From: Sipunculus nudus
Lineage: Eukaryota; Annelida; Sipuncula; Golfingiida; Sipunculidae
DNA: 64,000 nucleotides
Assembly (NCBI GenBank): GCA_026874595.1
Contig: CM049315.1
Coordinates: forward strand, 74,784,401-74,848,400
Direction: 5' to 3'
Program-made: the position numbers and the translations under genes
Notes under the pieces: model-generated
What the model saw: the letters and a program-made list of their open reading frames with translations, nothing else
The model's database searches: none
Told to the model about the DNA's origin: nothing
Shown here: piece by piece, positions 23,429 through 35,489 of the stretch
Numbering within the stretch: position 1 is the stretch's first letter
Layout: every line of letters begins with the position of its first letter

Positions 23429-23464
<36 letters not shown>
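23429..23464 (+). repeat. (GA)n microsatellite
   Basis: About 18 GA repeats, pure purine on the plus strand, in the same otopetrin intron. Confidence 0.95.
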
Positions 23465-23467
<3 letters not shown>

Positions 23468-24010
23468 AGAGAGGGTTTCTTAGTGGGAGGGGATTTCTTT
23501 GTTAAAACATCTCAAGGTTCATATTAGGTAATGAATTTTATAGATAAAATTGATATTCACAGTGTCAAAGCCAGTAACATGCATGGAAGTAGAAGTTACG
23601 AAAGGGGATATTTGAAATTTTACGTGTGCATGAGAAATTGCAGAAATTTACAATCTGATATATCTTAAAAAAGGAACTGAACACAGTCGCACAGTTAAAT
23701 ACCGTTTGATACTTTTGCTAATTCATTTGAAATCATTTAATTAGAATAAAGCAGTTAAACTTTGTACTGGTATAAAAAATAGAATAACCTCACTTTAATA
23801 TGCTGTATTTTCCATATGTGGAAGATGTTTTATTTTATTTGGAGTAGCTCAGCATTTTGGGCAAATTTCGATATTTGAAACCTAAAATACCTTGTTAAAA
23901 AAAGTCTCCATTATATTCTCAATTATATTCCAGCATATTAAAATATTTGGAGTGACATTAATATTCATAGTGACTTTGCATATTCCATATTTGGTGCGAC
24001 ATTTCATTCT

Positions 24011-24583
24011 TGCCTCTGCCTGGAGGGTATGCTTGCATTACTGTTCGTGTGTTTGTGTGTTTGTTGTTACAGATTTCTCTTTTATCGTGCGCTGTTGACA
24101 TTCTGAATCGTGTTTGGCTCAAGCCCTGGGCGTTGCTATGTTACAGCGTTCCTTGTTCTAGCTGGCCGGGTGCGGCCCACGTGTAAAAACAGTGGTCATG
24201 CTAGTCTGGGGCTTTTCTTGCCTGGCCGAGCCGGGCCGGCCCACGTGTGGACCCTGATATGTAGAAACAGTGCGATGTTGTAGATGTTTCCTGCAACGTG
24301 TGTACTATTACTATCTCTATTACAAAATTTATGTACGTCACGCATACGTGCTCTGTTGATATTAGGTTCCGTAACATTGTTCACTCACGCAATCATAAAC
24401 TGAATCTCATTAACTACACTTCGGGAATGGGCCTGTGAAGAATCGATTAGGTTTTGGTGAGGATCCGGCACTTGGTCCGGATCCAGGAACGTCCTATAGA
24501 ATTATTCACAAATATTCAGTCATTTATGCTCGAATATACCATGAAATATGGGCCGAATAAGTGAATACCCGCATGGCGGAGGC
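24011..24583 (+). mobile_element. MITE-like family B, copy 1 (interrupted)
   Basis: Starts TGCCTCTGCCTGGAGGGTAT and ends CATGGCGGAGGC, an inverted repeat of GCCTCCGCCA. The family interior is present at 24384-24560 (GGGAATGG-CC, GAAGAATCGATTAGGTTTTG, GATCC-GGCA, AGGAACG). About 300 bases of other sequence interrupt it, including a duplicated GGCCCACGTGT block at about 24174 and 24237. The element ends only 41 bases from the donor end of the otopetrin exon at 24625. Confidence 0.6.
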
Positions 24584-24624
24584 TCATTTTCCTTGAAATG
24601 CATATATCTAGTTAAAAGTGTTAC

Positions 24625-24785
24625 CTTGTGGTTCTTGAAGAGGAAGAAAGTTTGGACGAAGACGAAGAGCAGATGCATGATGGCGACGACGATGTAGAGG
24701 GGGCCGTAACAAGGGATGGTGTCCGACGACTCAAACACCTGGGCGATACGGAAACCGTCGTGAATCATACTGCCGGCGCCAAAAC
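24625..24785 (-). CDS. Otopetrin, internal exon beside a splice-site minisatellite
   Basis: 161 nt coding the end of Gly135 and residues 136-188: FGAGSMIHDGFRIAQVF, then CYGPLYIVVAIMHLLFVFVQ and FFLFKNHK. It covers the third and fourth membrane helices; the pattern G-x-GSMI-x-x-G and a helix ending in N-H-K match otopetrins. The donor is AAG/gtaacac and the acceptor gtatctgttttcag. The first 34 bases of this exon and the last 16 of the intron are repeated in tandem immediately upstream (see 24751-25100), so the true acceptor is the copy nearest the exon body: only that one joins the exon ending at 29283 in frame. Confidence 0.95.
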
Positions 24786-25100
24786 CTGAAAACAGATACA
24801 CAAACCGTCGTGAATCATACTGCCGGCGTCAAAACCTGAAAACAGATACACAAACCGTCGTGAATCATACTGCCGGCGTCAAAACCTGAAAACAGATACA
24901 CAAACCGTCGTGAATCATACTGCCGGCGCCAAAACCTGAAAACAGATACACAAACCGTCGTGAATCATACTGCCGGCGCCAAAACCTGAAAACAGATACA
25001 CAAACCGTCGTGAATCATACTGCCGGCGCCAAAACCTGAAAACAGATACACAAACCGTCGTGAATCATACTGCCGGCGCCAAAACCTGAAAACAGATACA
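24751..25100 (-). repeat. 50-bp minisatellite, 7 units, each with an otopetrin 3' splice site
   Basis: Seven contiguous 50-bp units; the first is the real exon start and its acceptor. On the minus strand each unit is 34 bases of exon (GTTTTGGCGCCGGCAG ... GACGGTTT) followed by 16 of intron (GTGTATCTGTTTTCAG). Units 2 and 3 have GGCGTC on the plus strand where the others have GGCGCC; otherwise the units are almost identical, so the array is young. Exon TTTCCGTATC and intron TTTGTGTATC are similar enough to explain the duplication by slippage. Confidence 0.97.
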
Positions 25101-25599
25101 CAAATACAGAGTTTATATTATAAACATACATAACAGGCAAATGCAGAACATTCGGTGCTGCTCGTTATATAGCGGTTGCCGTATGAGGTAACTGATCTCC
25201 AATTCTGAGACCATTCAGTGGGGAGCTGCCCGTAATAGGCTGAGGGAGATGCGAATCCGTAGGCCTATATATAATTTTGGCAATAACATATACCAACGAT
25301 CTTTCCCTTATTTAGCTGATAGGCTCTGATAGCTAATATATTTTTATGGAATGTATGTTTATGCAGTGCTACTGCATTCAAAGACGACCCCGGATCAAAG
25401 ACCGCAATCTTTGATTTTTGGGTAACATACAAGTTCCATTTTTGTATCCCCAGACAAATTCGGATATACTATGGTTTTAGCCGCCGCCGCAGGAAATCGT
25501 GCTTGCGCTATAACAAAAAATATATTTCACGGATCTCTAGCAAACTTGACAGGTGCATAAATATGGGTGAGAGGACGAAGCCTTTTTCAATGGAGGCAT

Positions 25600-26010
25600 G
25601 GCCTTCATAAGGAGAGTGACCTTGACCTTGAATAGGTCCATTTTTGGTGAATATCACACAAAATCTTTAATATTTCGAGAAAGATTGCATGGATTGGTCT
25701 TGGATAGCCTTATCTTGTACGCGAGAATGCCTTTTCTTGTTTTTGCGTCTTTTAATACCCCCATCATTGCCACTCTACAGTACTGTGACATTTATAAGTC
25801 AAAAACTGATAGAGATATTTCTTTCATATTATGCATACGCATAGACATGGGTCATGGAATGAGTTCTATCTAAATTTGGGTCATGACCTTTACTATTAAG
25901 AGTGGCCTTGACCTTGATTAATTCCACAATTAGCGAAAATCACACAAAATCTTCAATGTCTCAAGAAATGATGCATGGATTGATTGAAAAATCAAGCTGA
26001 CTGAACTTTG
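25600..26010 (+). repeat. Direct duplication of about 290 bp
   Basis: GAGTG-CCTTGACCTTGA, TCACACAAAATCTT-AAT and ATGCATGGATTG recur in the same order near 25612 and 25901. It lies in the otopetrin intron between 25100 and 29283. Confidence 0.5.
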
Positions 26011-26149
26011 GGCTTATACGCGAGACTGGTGGTGGTATCTAGTATCCTTTTTTTTTCTTGACCGTGAATATTTACATATTTGATGTAAAACAAACAAAAA
26101 CATTGTTTGTCATGTGGGTAGACGTATCTTTTTGAAAATCAAAATGATG

Positions 26150-26430
26150 GATGTCAGATGATAAGTTGTCGAAAGAATTTGAAAGCCTGTGACCTTGACC
26201 TTCAAGATCAAATCTGCGAATACCTAGGATTTTGTTAACACCATAACATTTGAAATACTGCATCTGTTTCCTTCACATTTGACACAAAACATATTTCCAC
26301 CAATATCTCGGATTTGTTCAAAGACTGATGACCGTGACCTTGGTTTTGTTTTCAAAGTCAAACCTGAAGAAACGTAGGATTTCTGTGAACCCAACATATG
26401 TGACCTTGACCCTGGTGGCCTTGGATGTGT
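26150..26430 (+). repeat. Direct duplication with GACC-TTGACC blocks
   Basis: Two copies about 165 bp apart share GTGACCTTG, TC-AA-TC-GA-A and CTAGGATTT-TGT-AAC. Related in style to 25600-26010 and 33960-34470, but not clearly the same unit. Confidence 0.4.
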
Positions 26431-26577
26431 CAAGTGTCAGTATATGTATCTTAAGAGTGGGGCCTATTTTAGAAGGGTATGCCTTAATTGTCTAGGGATA
26501 CTTGGGCATCGGAATGCAAAGAAATTTCTACTCATTTATGTAGCAATATTTTCCGTCCCGACTTCCCATAAATCAAC

Positions 26578-26660
26578 GAATTGGGCCGCTTATTCGCGAG
26601 GTTATATTTTTGCGATAATTTCCGTTTCGCTAACATTGCGATTTTGAAAACCCTGCGAAC
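26578..26660. repeat. Short dispersed repeat with TTCGCGA inverted motifs (family G)
   Basis: TTATTCGCGAGGTTATATTT then TTGCGATAATTTCCGTTTCG. Similar short blocks occur at 28740-28830, 29120-29206 and 60370-60465. TCGCGA is itself a palindrome. Likely a small MITE family. Confidence 0.4.
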
Positions 26661-26689
26661 ATAAAGATAACCACAATATATTGTAACAG

Positions 26690-26920
26690 GGGCGGATCCA
26701 GGATTTAACGTGGGAGGGGTCTGATGTGATTTCCTGGTTCACACTTTAACTTCATGGACAATATTTAGTAATAACTTAAATCTAGCAATACAAGTTGTTT
26801 TTATTTTTTTCCGAAAAATTGTCGGAAATACTAATCTTTGTTGAGATTTCAAAATTTGGTCACAGGGTTTTTTTCTTTGGCCGACGTCACAGCCAAGTTG
26901 ACAAATAACACAACAAGGTA
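26690..26920 (+). repeat. Dispersed repeat, copy 1 (partner at 56830-57090)
   Basis: GGGGCGGATCCAGGATTTAA at the start, then AAATCTAGCAATACAAGTTG and GACGTCACAGCCAAGTTGAC are shared with 56925-57040. The 124-codon ORF at the partner is therefore repeat sequence. Confidence 0.5.
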
Positions 26921-28739
26921 TTTATTGTATAAAATTAAGAAAAAATGGGTTTGCCCAGGAAATAAATCCATTTTAGTAAAAAAAGTTTAGTTATAGTTTT
27001 ATATGTTGCTGAACCCAAGCATCATGGATAATAAAGCAAGGGGATTTAATAGAAGCCGTGCATAATACTCATAATGATCATAATGAACAAATTCTGCGGC
27101 CACTGGCCAAAGGCGGGTAATGGAGATTTAGTGGTTCCTAATTAAGTCTCAGTTAACCCAAGACCAGAGGACACCTGTATACCAGATGGCCGCCATTTAT
27201 TTTTCACAAAGGCGAGCATTCTCATGTTGCGATATCTGATGTCTATTAACTAAAAATAATCCCTTGAGTCGTTTATAATAAAAAATAGACCTGAAAACGA
27301 TGATCCCCTCGTACACAGGCTGCTGGTTTAGTTTATTTCCCCGTGTTTATAACAACTCACTTGAGTGAATGATCTGTGTGACCCCCGCCTACGGAGTCAC
27401 GACCCTTACCTCCGCTTGACAGAACGAGTCGAGTAACTCATTGGTCAATCTAGCCGCGTGGAAGTACTTGGTGCTCTGCAGAATTCATTTACTAGTGTCT
27501 GTATTCCCAATGTAGGTCAGCCCTATCTTGCTTTCCTTGAATTGTAAGATTAGATAAAGAGTGTATACTCGTAATTAGACGTAGTATCTGCCTCTGTGTG
27601 CAGAGACAGAGAGCACTGTATGCTTCCTGTAAGTGCCCTGCCTGAAATTACTAACTGTCCCTTCTTTGACAACATAAGCAAACCTGATCTAGCTAATAAA
27701 CCGTTAACTACGACACCTTACTTGTTTTCCGCTCAAATAGATAATGAAATATAGTATCCAAGTGCAAAGTTACGAAGCGATGAGAGCAAGTTTCTAACAA
27801 GAAATGACATGTTGCTCAAGGTTAAGGTCACAAGGAAGCATTCAGTTTTCGAAGTCCCACGTCTTACTGGTTGCCAGGTTTCCAGTGCATTGATCATGGA
27901 AATCCAAGCATGAGATTTACTCTTGACTCTAAAATAGCGCCATCTAGTACCTAAAACAGAAAATTCAGGCAAAATAATGGCTCTAAGCGGGGCTTGTTGC
28001 TACCTGCACATTTTCTTGTTTTAAATTATTGGAAATAGTTTACACACCCAGGTAAAAACCCATGTATGTTTATTATAAGCAACTTGTTTGAGTTATTTAA
28101 AAATCTGTGCCCTCGCATGCAAACTATATCATTTAATCACTGGGAGGCTTATACTACGGCTGCGTCCTACCCGGCTATGTTATTATTTTTTTCAAGGATG
28201 TGAGTATGGCAGAATATAATGTTCACTCCGGTATTACAAAAAAAAAGTTACTGAATGTATACTTTGTAATTCTGGAGACGTTTTACTCGTGAGGTGATGG
28301 CACATGATGGGATATTTTATCATATTTATGTTACCATGTACTATCATTATCCGATCAATGTCTATCAAAATGTCACCTTTGCCCTGCTACTATGTCGTCA
28401 GATATCAAATTTATTATTTCAACACAATTTGTTGAGAGTGAAACGTGAACTGCGTATTAACATTTTTGTGTACCTTGTAGATTTTTGAATCTGGATTATT
28501 GTCATGGAATGCCGAGATAATGTAGAAACCTATAAAGCTGAAATGTTCCGTCGTTTTGGAGATACAGGGCTGAATTCCGTTTCGGGGTGAGGGTATAAAC
28601 TGGACATGTACTGATGCTGACTGAAACACACTTTGCAAAGTGTGGCTTGTGAATTGTCCCATTTTTTTATTCGTTCCCTATTGAACCCTTTTTTTGGAAT
28701 ATGTTGCCAATAAATAATTTAGTGCATCAGATAGGGAAA

Positions 28740-28830
28740 ATGGTTGGATACTATATTTGTGAGGCTATTTTTCGCGAATTTAACTTTTTCATTGTTTCGC
28801 GTGGGTTCAACTATCCATGAAGTGACCTAT
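28740..28830. repeat. Family G short repeat
   Basis: TTTTTCGCGAATTTAACTTT then TTGTTTCGCGTGGGTTCAAC; resembles 60370-60465. Confidence 0.35.
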
Positions 28831-29119
28831 ACACGTAGTATTTCCATTATCACATTGATAATTAAATATAGGCGCTAAATCGTAACAATTTGACGATAAC
28901 CCACAAAATCGAATAGAAATTCTGCCTATAGGCAGATAATATAAAAGATCAATATTATTTATACTGTCAATCATTAATTTACATTTAACATAAAATATGT
29001 GTAATCGTCCATGATACCAAACTCTTACCTTTCGGCTTTTAAACCTAAAGGCGTATTGCGTGGATAATATACATAAAACGCCAACAAGGCTATACTATAT
29101 ATATGACCGTTAACTGGTA

Positions 29120-29206
29120 TAGATGAGGCGTATTATTCACGAAGGTTTCATTTTCGCGATAATTTCCTTTCTTTGCGATTATCGCGAATTAGAAAACCAT
29201 AGTATG
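29120..29206. repeat. Family G short repeat
   Basis: ATTTTCGCGATAATTTCC then TTTGCGATTATCGCGAATTA, ending AAAACCATAGTATG. It lies 77 bases from the donor end of the otopetrin exon at 29283. Confidence 0.4.
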
Positions 29207-29282
29207 TTCAGTTCACAAGCAAAGCGTTTAAAGGCCAGGAATATATTATTTTAATAAAAATTAATATGTACGCGTTTCTTAC

Positions 29283-29565
29283 CAATGGCTCCCAGACGGA
29301 GGTAGAAATTGACTCCTTCCGCGTCATGTGACACCGGAGGTGACGTTTGGTAGAAGTCCGAGGCCTCCTCACGGGAAGGCGTGGTATCTTTTGATTGACA
29401 GTTGTCTGTGAGTTCCTGAAAGGTCCCTTTGTCCACTTGGTTTTTATGATTTGATAATGTGCGGTTGTTTCGTTTGCGCATGCGCCCTGGTTTCTGACGC
29501 AAGAGATATCCGTGGAGATAAAATAAGAAGCAAAGCGCCACCAAATACACATAAATGTGGAAGGC
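29283..29565 (-). CDS. Otopetrin, internal exon with the helix 2-3 linker
   Basis: 283 nt, phase 0 in and phase 1 out, between tgattttcag and gtaagaaa. It codes residues 41-134: AFHIYVYLVALCFLFYLHGY (second helix), LLRQKPGRMRKRNN, a polar linker with many Ser, Thr, Gln and Asp, then GVNFYLRLGAI, the start of the third helix; F-Y-L-R-x-GA is typical of otopetrins at this point. The basic run just after helix 2 fits a cytoplasmic linker. Such linkers vary in length in the family, and nothing here looks damaged. Confidence 0.95.
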
Positions 29566-32275
29566 CTGAAAATCAAAAGCAACTTTTCGTTTTATAACAA
29601 TCAGTGTTTGATTTCAAAGGCATATGTATATACTTGTCAGAAAACAAATTGTAGATATAAGTTTTACTTATTAAGGAACAATATTTGTTTTCATTGGCTG
29701 TACGTTCTGTCATGCAATCTTATGTTATAACATTTAAATATCATTTGAACCAATTGATTTACAAACCTGGTGATTCGATATCAAGTAAAAATATATTAAC
29801 AAATTATCAATATTTTGGATAGATTAAGTTTATGATATTTCAAATCAATTTACGAGCTCCCGATAAATCCTTAAATGAGCAAAAACATAAGTAAATAATA
29901 TCAACAAACACAGTACAACACTTAAAGGACCAGGAAGAGACAAGTTCACGTGTAATTCATGTATGTGCATGAGTGGCATCGGAAGCAGTAGCTGTTTCAG
30001 TTGCATTCCAAATATAGGGCCAGGGAGCAGCAGATTTAAATACCACGGTAACAATTATGACGTCATATTGGTTACCAAAATAGCTCCCGACGTCCATCCA
30101 AAATCTGACTTAGGTTGAAGTTTACACAAAGGTTTATGTTGTATGGTAAGGGGTCTTGGGCACAACATTAACAATTAAGACTGAAGCCAATATTTGTGCA
30201 CCAAGGTTTCAGAAAATAAAAATCTGTGTAGTTTGTATTTTTTAAAATAATCTCAACGAAACTGAACATGGCCATTCTCTTTCTATGCTTCCGATGTCTC
30301 TGTACGCTAAGTGATAAGTGTACATGTAAATAAACACACAAAATAGCTTATGGATTTTTATACAATAGCGTGTTACAACGTGTGTATAAAAATAACATTG
30401 GCGCAGAGCAGGAAAAGAAAATTCAATACCATGGCAAAAATTATGGCCATCTCATAGTTTCTATCTTGGCCGAATCGCCCCACTAAACATAGATTGATTC
30501 AGTTTATGAAACTATATCTGGTGTTCTGATGCAAGGAGATCAAAAATCTTTCTTGTTCTCCATGCTTATATATCACATCGTTAAACAAAATATCCATTCT
30601 TTAGACGATAAAGGAGCGGCTCTGCTATCGGTGTCTCACAAGCGCTAAATCTTTCGTGCGACAACATAAAAAGGACTATTAGTAAATACAAAGCGTGATG
30701 GCATTTCACGATGGTGTGAGCAAGCTTGATACCACAATCAGTCACTCTCTGACTAAAGCGCACTAGCTGCCTATTGTAACGTTAAGGATTATTCGCCATC
30801 AGTTTGAGTCAAGTCACTTACCTGGTTTGACTGTCCACGATAAGAGATAGGAAAGAAAGATAAATGTTGTATTGAGTATCACGACAGGACAGATTTCTTG
30901 ACACTCAGGGCGACACAGGATCAAACATATCAACCCTATTAGCGGACAGAATAGCTTACGAAATTTCCGTGTAATAAACAGAAATGACTTAAGGTTAATG
31001 CATTCATCAGCCAATGCTTCATCAAGGTGATAAGCGACGTAACAACAGCGGGCAAATGATAAATTGAAATATTGCATTCAGCGGGGCTTGCTGAGACCTT
31101 AATTACATTTCCTAACACATCTTGCGCTTCGAGAAACCTACGATAAACATCGCATCGTTCATATGAGATGACTCAATAATAAAACATTATTAGCGAGCCG
31201 CAAATTGATGCTATTCGGCGTAATCTATGGCCACCTGAGAACAATTCCACACCGGAAGTGTGTTTTTTTCTCATATGATTCAGCGTTTTGCAGACGTCAT
31301 CTTAACAGCCAACTTGCCATCTAAATAATATGCGGCTGTGGCTCAGAAAATCTGCACATATCGAGTCGTGGACACTTTGATCATCAGCCTTTTGCCTGAC
31401 TCAAAGACACAAGATTCTTATTGTTTCCATGGAAACGTCCACGTGGCTTCTTTGTATATGACCATAGGGGAGTGAAAATGGTTTGGAATTCAAGACAGAC
31501 CTTCAGGTGAAGAAACTGTCAGACTATTTTCACTGATCATTGGTGATCTTTGGCATGAGTGATTTTATCTGTTGGAATGTGTATCAATCTGAACGTTGGC
31601 GTATGCCAGTATTCTAAATGATAATTGCCAACCTATTTTTGTATGTCCTTGGCAATGATACTTGTTAAAATCGATTTAGTCTCTGGTAATTAAATCTTAA
31701 CATTTACTGGATCTATCCCTGTTAAGAAAATTATTGGATCCGCGATGGAAATGACAAAAAAATATAAAAGATGCATGTGTCTAATTATCATGGAATATAT
31801 ATGATACGTGGTTGATAATAAAAGGAAAGGTAGTGTAATAGGTATTTATTGTAAGTAGACTCTAACATTTAATATGAATGATCACCGACTCGTCCCTGTA
31901 AAATATAATCTAGCCTTCTTTGGCTATGAAATGATAGCCGCCTACGTTTTAACAATCACATACTTAAAATTAGAATATCATATTTGTTAACAAAAATAAA
32001 ATGTCCCTTCTGTCATTGAAATCAATACATAACATGTATAATACATAAATATTAAAGGCATTAACACATTTTCACAATAAAATTTATATATGTATGCTAC
32101 AGATATAGATATATCTGAATTAATCTGTGTATCTCTTCTATCATGTACAATTGTGAAGAGGTTTGCTATATTTGTATTTCTAAAGCAGTAAAATATAAAA
32201 AAAACTTCGGAGTTTTATAATATGATATAAATCCTGTTTTTTTCAATGGCGAGCGTGCCAGGATGAAGTACTTAC
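29566..32275 (-). other. Otopetrin intron, no repeat or exon recognised
   Basis: 2.7 kb of AT-rich sequence. An 87-codon ORF at 30814-31077 contains hydrophobic runs but has no place in the otopetrin alignment, because the flanking exons join in frame without a gap. A T-rich and A-rich stretch at 31,650-32,250 has no ordered repeat. Confidence 0.6.
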
Positions 32276-32396
32276 CTCTACGTAGTAGGGGATAGTTTTA
32301 GCCTCGTCCGCCAGAGCTTTGCTTGTCGGTAAAACCAGGCCCAGCACCACAATAATCATTCCATATATTCCACACAATAAATGTGTGATAGACGAC
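32276..32396 (-). CDS. Otopetrin, exon with first membrane helix
   Basis: 121 nt between ctcttgttttatag and gtaagtac: one base finishing a codon, then 40 codons. It codes SSITHLLCGIYGMIIVVLGL followed by VLPTSKALADEAKTIPYYVE, the first transmembrane helix and the short loop to helix 2. Y-G-M-x-x-V-V-L-G-L agrees with the otopetrin helix 1 pattern. The N-terminal cytoplasmic part must be in another exon ending in phase 2; a candidate is at 41467-41657. From here to the stop the protein is 537 residues, close to usual otopetrin length. Confidence 0.93.
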
Positions 32397-32866
32397 CTAT
32401 AAAACAAGAGAACAGGAAGAGGTTATAAAGATTCCACCTTCCCTTTGTGTGCTTAAGTGTCTTTCAGTCCGGTTGCTTTTTTATGTAAATAGGGCATTTC
32501 CCCCACGTTACAACCACCGGTGACGGATCAATATACATCTCGGAATGGAGCTCATGTCATATTGGGAATAATCACAAAAAATTAAGAGACAATAAGCTTA
32601 AAAATCTTTGTAGCACACGTGGTTCTGTCAATAATCATTGGAATTAAAGCAATCGTAAGACGAGGGGTCCATCATGTAATTAACCTATGCGTTCTTGGTG
32701 TACTGATATTTTTATCAGTACTGCGACGAATACCTCTGAGTCCCCGGTAAGTAATTTGTGTCCATGTTATGTAAACGTTGAGTACATGTGATTCGTGGTA
32801 TATTTAGCCGCTTGAAAACAAATTAATTTTCATTTTATTATTTTCAAGAGACAATTGGTTGAAAAG

Positions 32867-32868
<2 letters not shown>

Positions 32869-32912
<44 letters not shown>
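32869..32912 (+). repeat. (AT)n microsatellite
   Basis: About 22 AT repeats upstream of the first confirmed otopetrin exon. Confidence 0.95.
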
Positions 32913-32915
<3 letters not shown>

Positions 32916-33150
32916 CATGTTAAAGTAGCATTTTCTAAGATATATACTACAAATTTACAAACCTTACGTTTTGCGTGGGGGTGTTAGTACTTAATCCGTT
33001 TCCGGGTGTACTGTCATAGAGGTTATAGATTCCTACATTCGTTTATAAATAGTTTTGTCTTAGTCATATTCTTATCCTACAACCCTACACAACAGTGCGT
33101 TGAGGAAACGGTAACGGTTTCTGTATATCATTACTAGTAGACCACTTATT

Positions 33151-33167
33151 CCCCCCCCCCCCCCCCC
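33151..33167 (+). repeat. Poly-C tract (17 C)
   Basis: Uninterrupted run of 17 C. Confidence 0.95.
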
Positions 33168-33315
33168 AAGACATTATCGTATAGCAAGGGCTGATATGAG
33201 TGACAGATACTGGACTTGATCTTTGCCTGACTTTTACTGGAGTACTAGTTACAATGATTAAATCGGCAATTGAACATTTGAAGTAAACTAGAAATCTTCA
33301 TTCTGAGGAATGCAA

Positions 33316-33617
33316 GCCTCCGCCATGAGGGGGATCCCTATTTTGAGATGCTCCCAAACCCGTGTATGCATGCACTTATTCGTCCCTTATTCCCAGGGTC
33401 ATTCGTGCATAAGTGACAAGTCATTTGTTTGTATTCCTTTATGACGTTCCTGAATCCGAATCATGTGCCAGATCCATACCAAAATCTAATCGATTGTGCA
33501 TTGGTCAATGCCCGAAATGCCCTGAAAACTTCATGAGATTCTGCTCATGATTGAGTTATGTCGTCAACAAACACACCCACGCGAACGGGGATGAACGCAT
33601 ACCCCCCTGGCGGAGGC
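33316..33617 (-). mobile_element. MITE-like family B, copy 2 (complete)
   Basis: 302 bp bounded by GCCTCCGCCATG on the left and CTGGCGGAGGC on the right, a perfect 10-bp terminal inverted repeat. On the minus strand the interior reads ATGCGTTCATCCCCGTTCG, GACATAACTCAATCATGAGC, TTTTCAGGGCATTTCGGGCA and ATCGATTAGATTTTGGTATG, the family consensus. It is the best-preserved copy in the window. Confidence 0.75.
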
Positions 33618-33734
33618 AAAAATGTTATAAAACGGGAATTCTGAGGTTGTTTTTATCGTATGAAGAAAGCATGTTTTTACATTTGTTCTCATAATGCATG
33701 TAAACAGGTGCTATGAACACCATATACACAGTTG

Positions 33735-33870
33735 AACCTCGTCTAACGACCAACTCTGTTTAGCAACCACCTCAAAATAACGACCACCTGTTCACGGTCC
33801 CGATTCTTTTTTTTTTTGCTCTCTATATAAGACCTTGCTCTGACAACCATCTCGAAAATGCAACTACTTT
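33735..33870 (+). repeat. Possible pogo/Tigger-like remnant
   Basis: CAGTTGAACCTCGTCTAACG then ACCA-CTCTGTTTAGCAACCA follows the CAGT-GAACCTCG start seen in many pogo-type elements, after a TA. A matching right end is not found, so it is a fragment at best. Confidence 0.35.
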
Positions 33871-33959
33871 TTTCGAAGTCTCACGAAGTCCCATAGATGG
33901 TTGAAATTTTGATGTTTCACTTTATTTTGCAAGTAAACAAACAAACAAAACGACCAGAG

Positions 33960-34470
33960 GTCACGCGCTTGCCGGAAAAACAGATAACCAGAACATGTCA
34001 TAAAGAAGATAAAGAGGAAGAAAATGAGCCATAGTTTGTAAAGACTGAACCGATATTGACAAAGTTTCGATAGAAATAATAATTTGACGTGTTTTCATGA
34101 CCTTGACCTTGAACTTTGACCTATTTAAAAATACACATACAGCTTCAAGAAATCGCTCCGATAGACGATAGGTTAAAGGTACAAAGTGATTCCTGGTAAA
34201 CGGTGGCCTGTAGAATGCTATATAACAGAAGCAAGAACCAGCAAGAAGGCAAAATTGAGGACAACTAACAAACAGACAGACAATATTTACAAAGTAACAC
34301 AAAACTGAGACAAGATGACTAAACCATGTCATGCAGAAGACGCAGAGGAAGAAAATGAAACTAAGTTTGTAAAGATAGGCTTATATTGACAAAGTTATGA
34401 TGAAAATAATATTTTGACGTTTTTTGATGACCTTCACCTTTGACCTATGTTGATAAAAAAACAATAGGCT
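33960..34470 (+). repeat. Direct duplication of about 350 bp
   Basis: CATGTCAT-AGAAGA and AAGAGGAAGAAAATGA, TATTGACAAAGTT-GAT, AATAAT-TTTTGACGT and TGACCTT-ACC-TTGACCTA occur in order at about 33993 and 34325. A 123-codon minus-strand ORF across it is a by-product. Confidence 0.55.
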
Positions 34471-34544
34471 TCCAGGATTTTGACTTTCAATCAACCCTGT
34501 AAGTTTTAGATCGATTGCTCCAAAATTGTGGCCAGGAGAGTACT

Positions 34545-34558
34545 GACAAACAAACAAA

Positions 34559-34594
<36 letters not shown>
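34545..34594 (+). repeat. (CAAA)n followed by (CA)n microsatellite
   Basis: Four CAAA units then about 16 CA units. The minus-strand Val-Cys ORF is an artefact. Confidence 0.95.
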
Positions 34595-34596
<2 letters not shown>

Positions 34597-35489
34597 CATT
34601 GGTGACTGGCCAACATGCTAGCAATAAGATGTAACATGCAATATGATAAACATCTAGATAAATAGTTGTTTAAATATCTGAAAATAGTTACTCGGACTTG
34701 AGCACTGCTCTCGCAACACGCTCATATTTCTGTAATATCGACAAAGGCACGTCATGTACCAGGTGTCTAAACTCTTCTCTGATGTTTACAGCAAAAGGAG
34801 AACGAGGTAACATGTCTGTCATATTGTTTCAGGGTACAGAAGACCACTGACAATTGTCATCGCTGTGCAAACTATCAGTGAGCGTTTTAAAATATTAGCT
34901 CCCAACGTGAGGCTGTCGTTACCGCTTAATGCACCCCTTACTGATTTAATTTGAAATTTTGCCCACGCGATAAAGGAACTGGAATCATTCCGCTCCATAA
35001 TAAATCATCATTATTACTTCACGCCAGCAATATTACAGAACCTTTTATAAGCGTAATCACTATTGATGGCCAAGTGTCTTAATAAGTGACCAAGTGCCGG
35101 AAGCGAATCTCTCGCCCTTTATATTTGTAATGTATATCAGGCCAGCCAAAGGAGAATTACTGAAAAAAAGAGAACGTCCTTTGGTAAAAAAAGAGTAGCC
35201 TCCTTTGAAATAAAGAGTAGAATAAGCAACAATTCCAAATTTATTCATCACAAAATGAATAAAGATGTGCTTCACATACTAAGTATGTGTATATGTATCG
35301 CTCCATAAGTCAGAAATTGATACTGCACATCCCCTTGCATTAAGATAAGGGCTTTTTCACACGTAGTGACACATGCTGGACAATGCACACACAAAAACTG
35401 TGAAGTGTCCCATTCTTGTTCTAACAGGACTGTTATAACAGGAGAGAAATAGTACAAATCACAATTCTTTCACTGAAAAAAAACAGTTA

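Noticed and set aside
30814-31077. Hydrophobic minus-strand ORF as an extra otopetrin exon
   Set aside because: Exons at 32276 and 29283 already join in frame (phase 0) and align to the family without a gap.
33961-34332. 123-codon minus-strand ORF
   Set aside because: Falls in a tandem duplication with simple Phe/Leu/Cys composition; no family.
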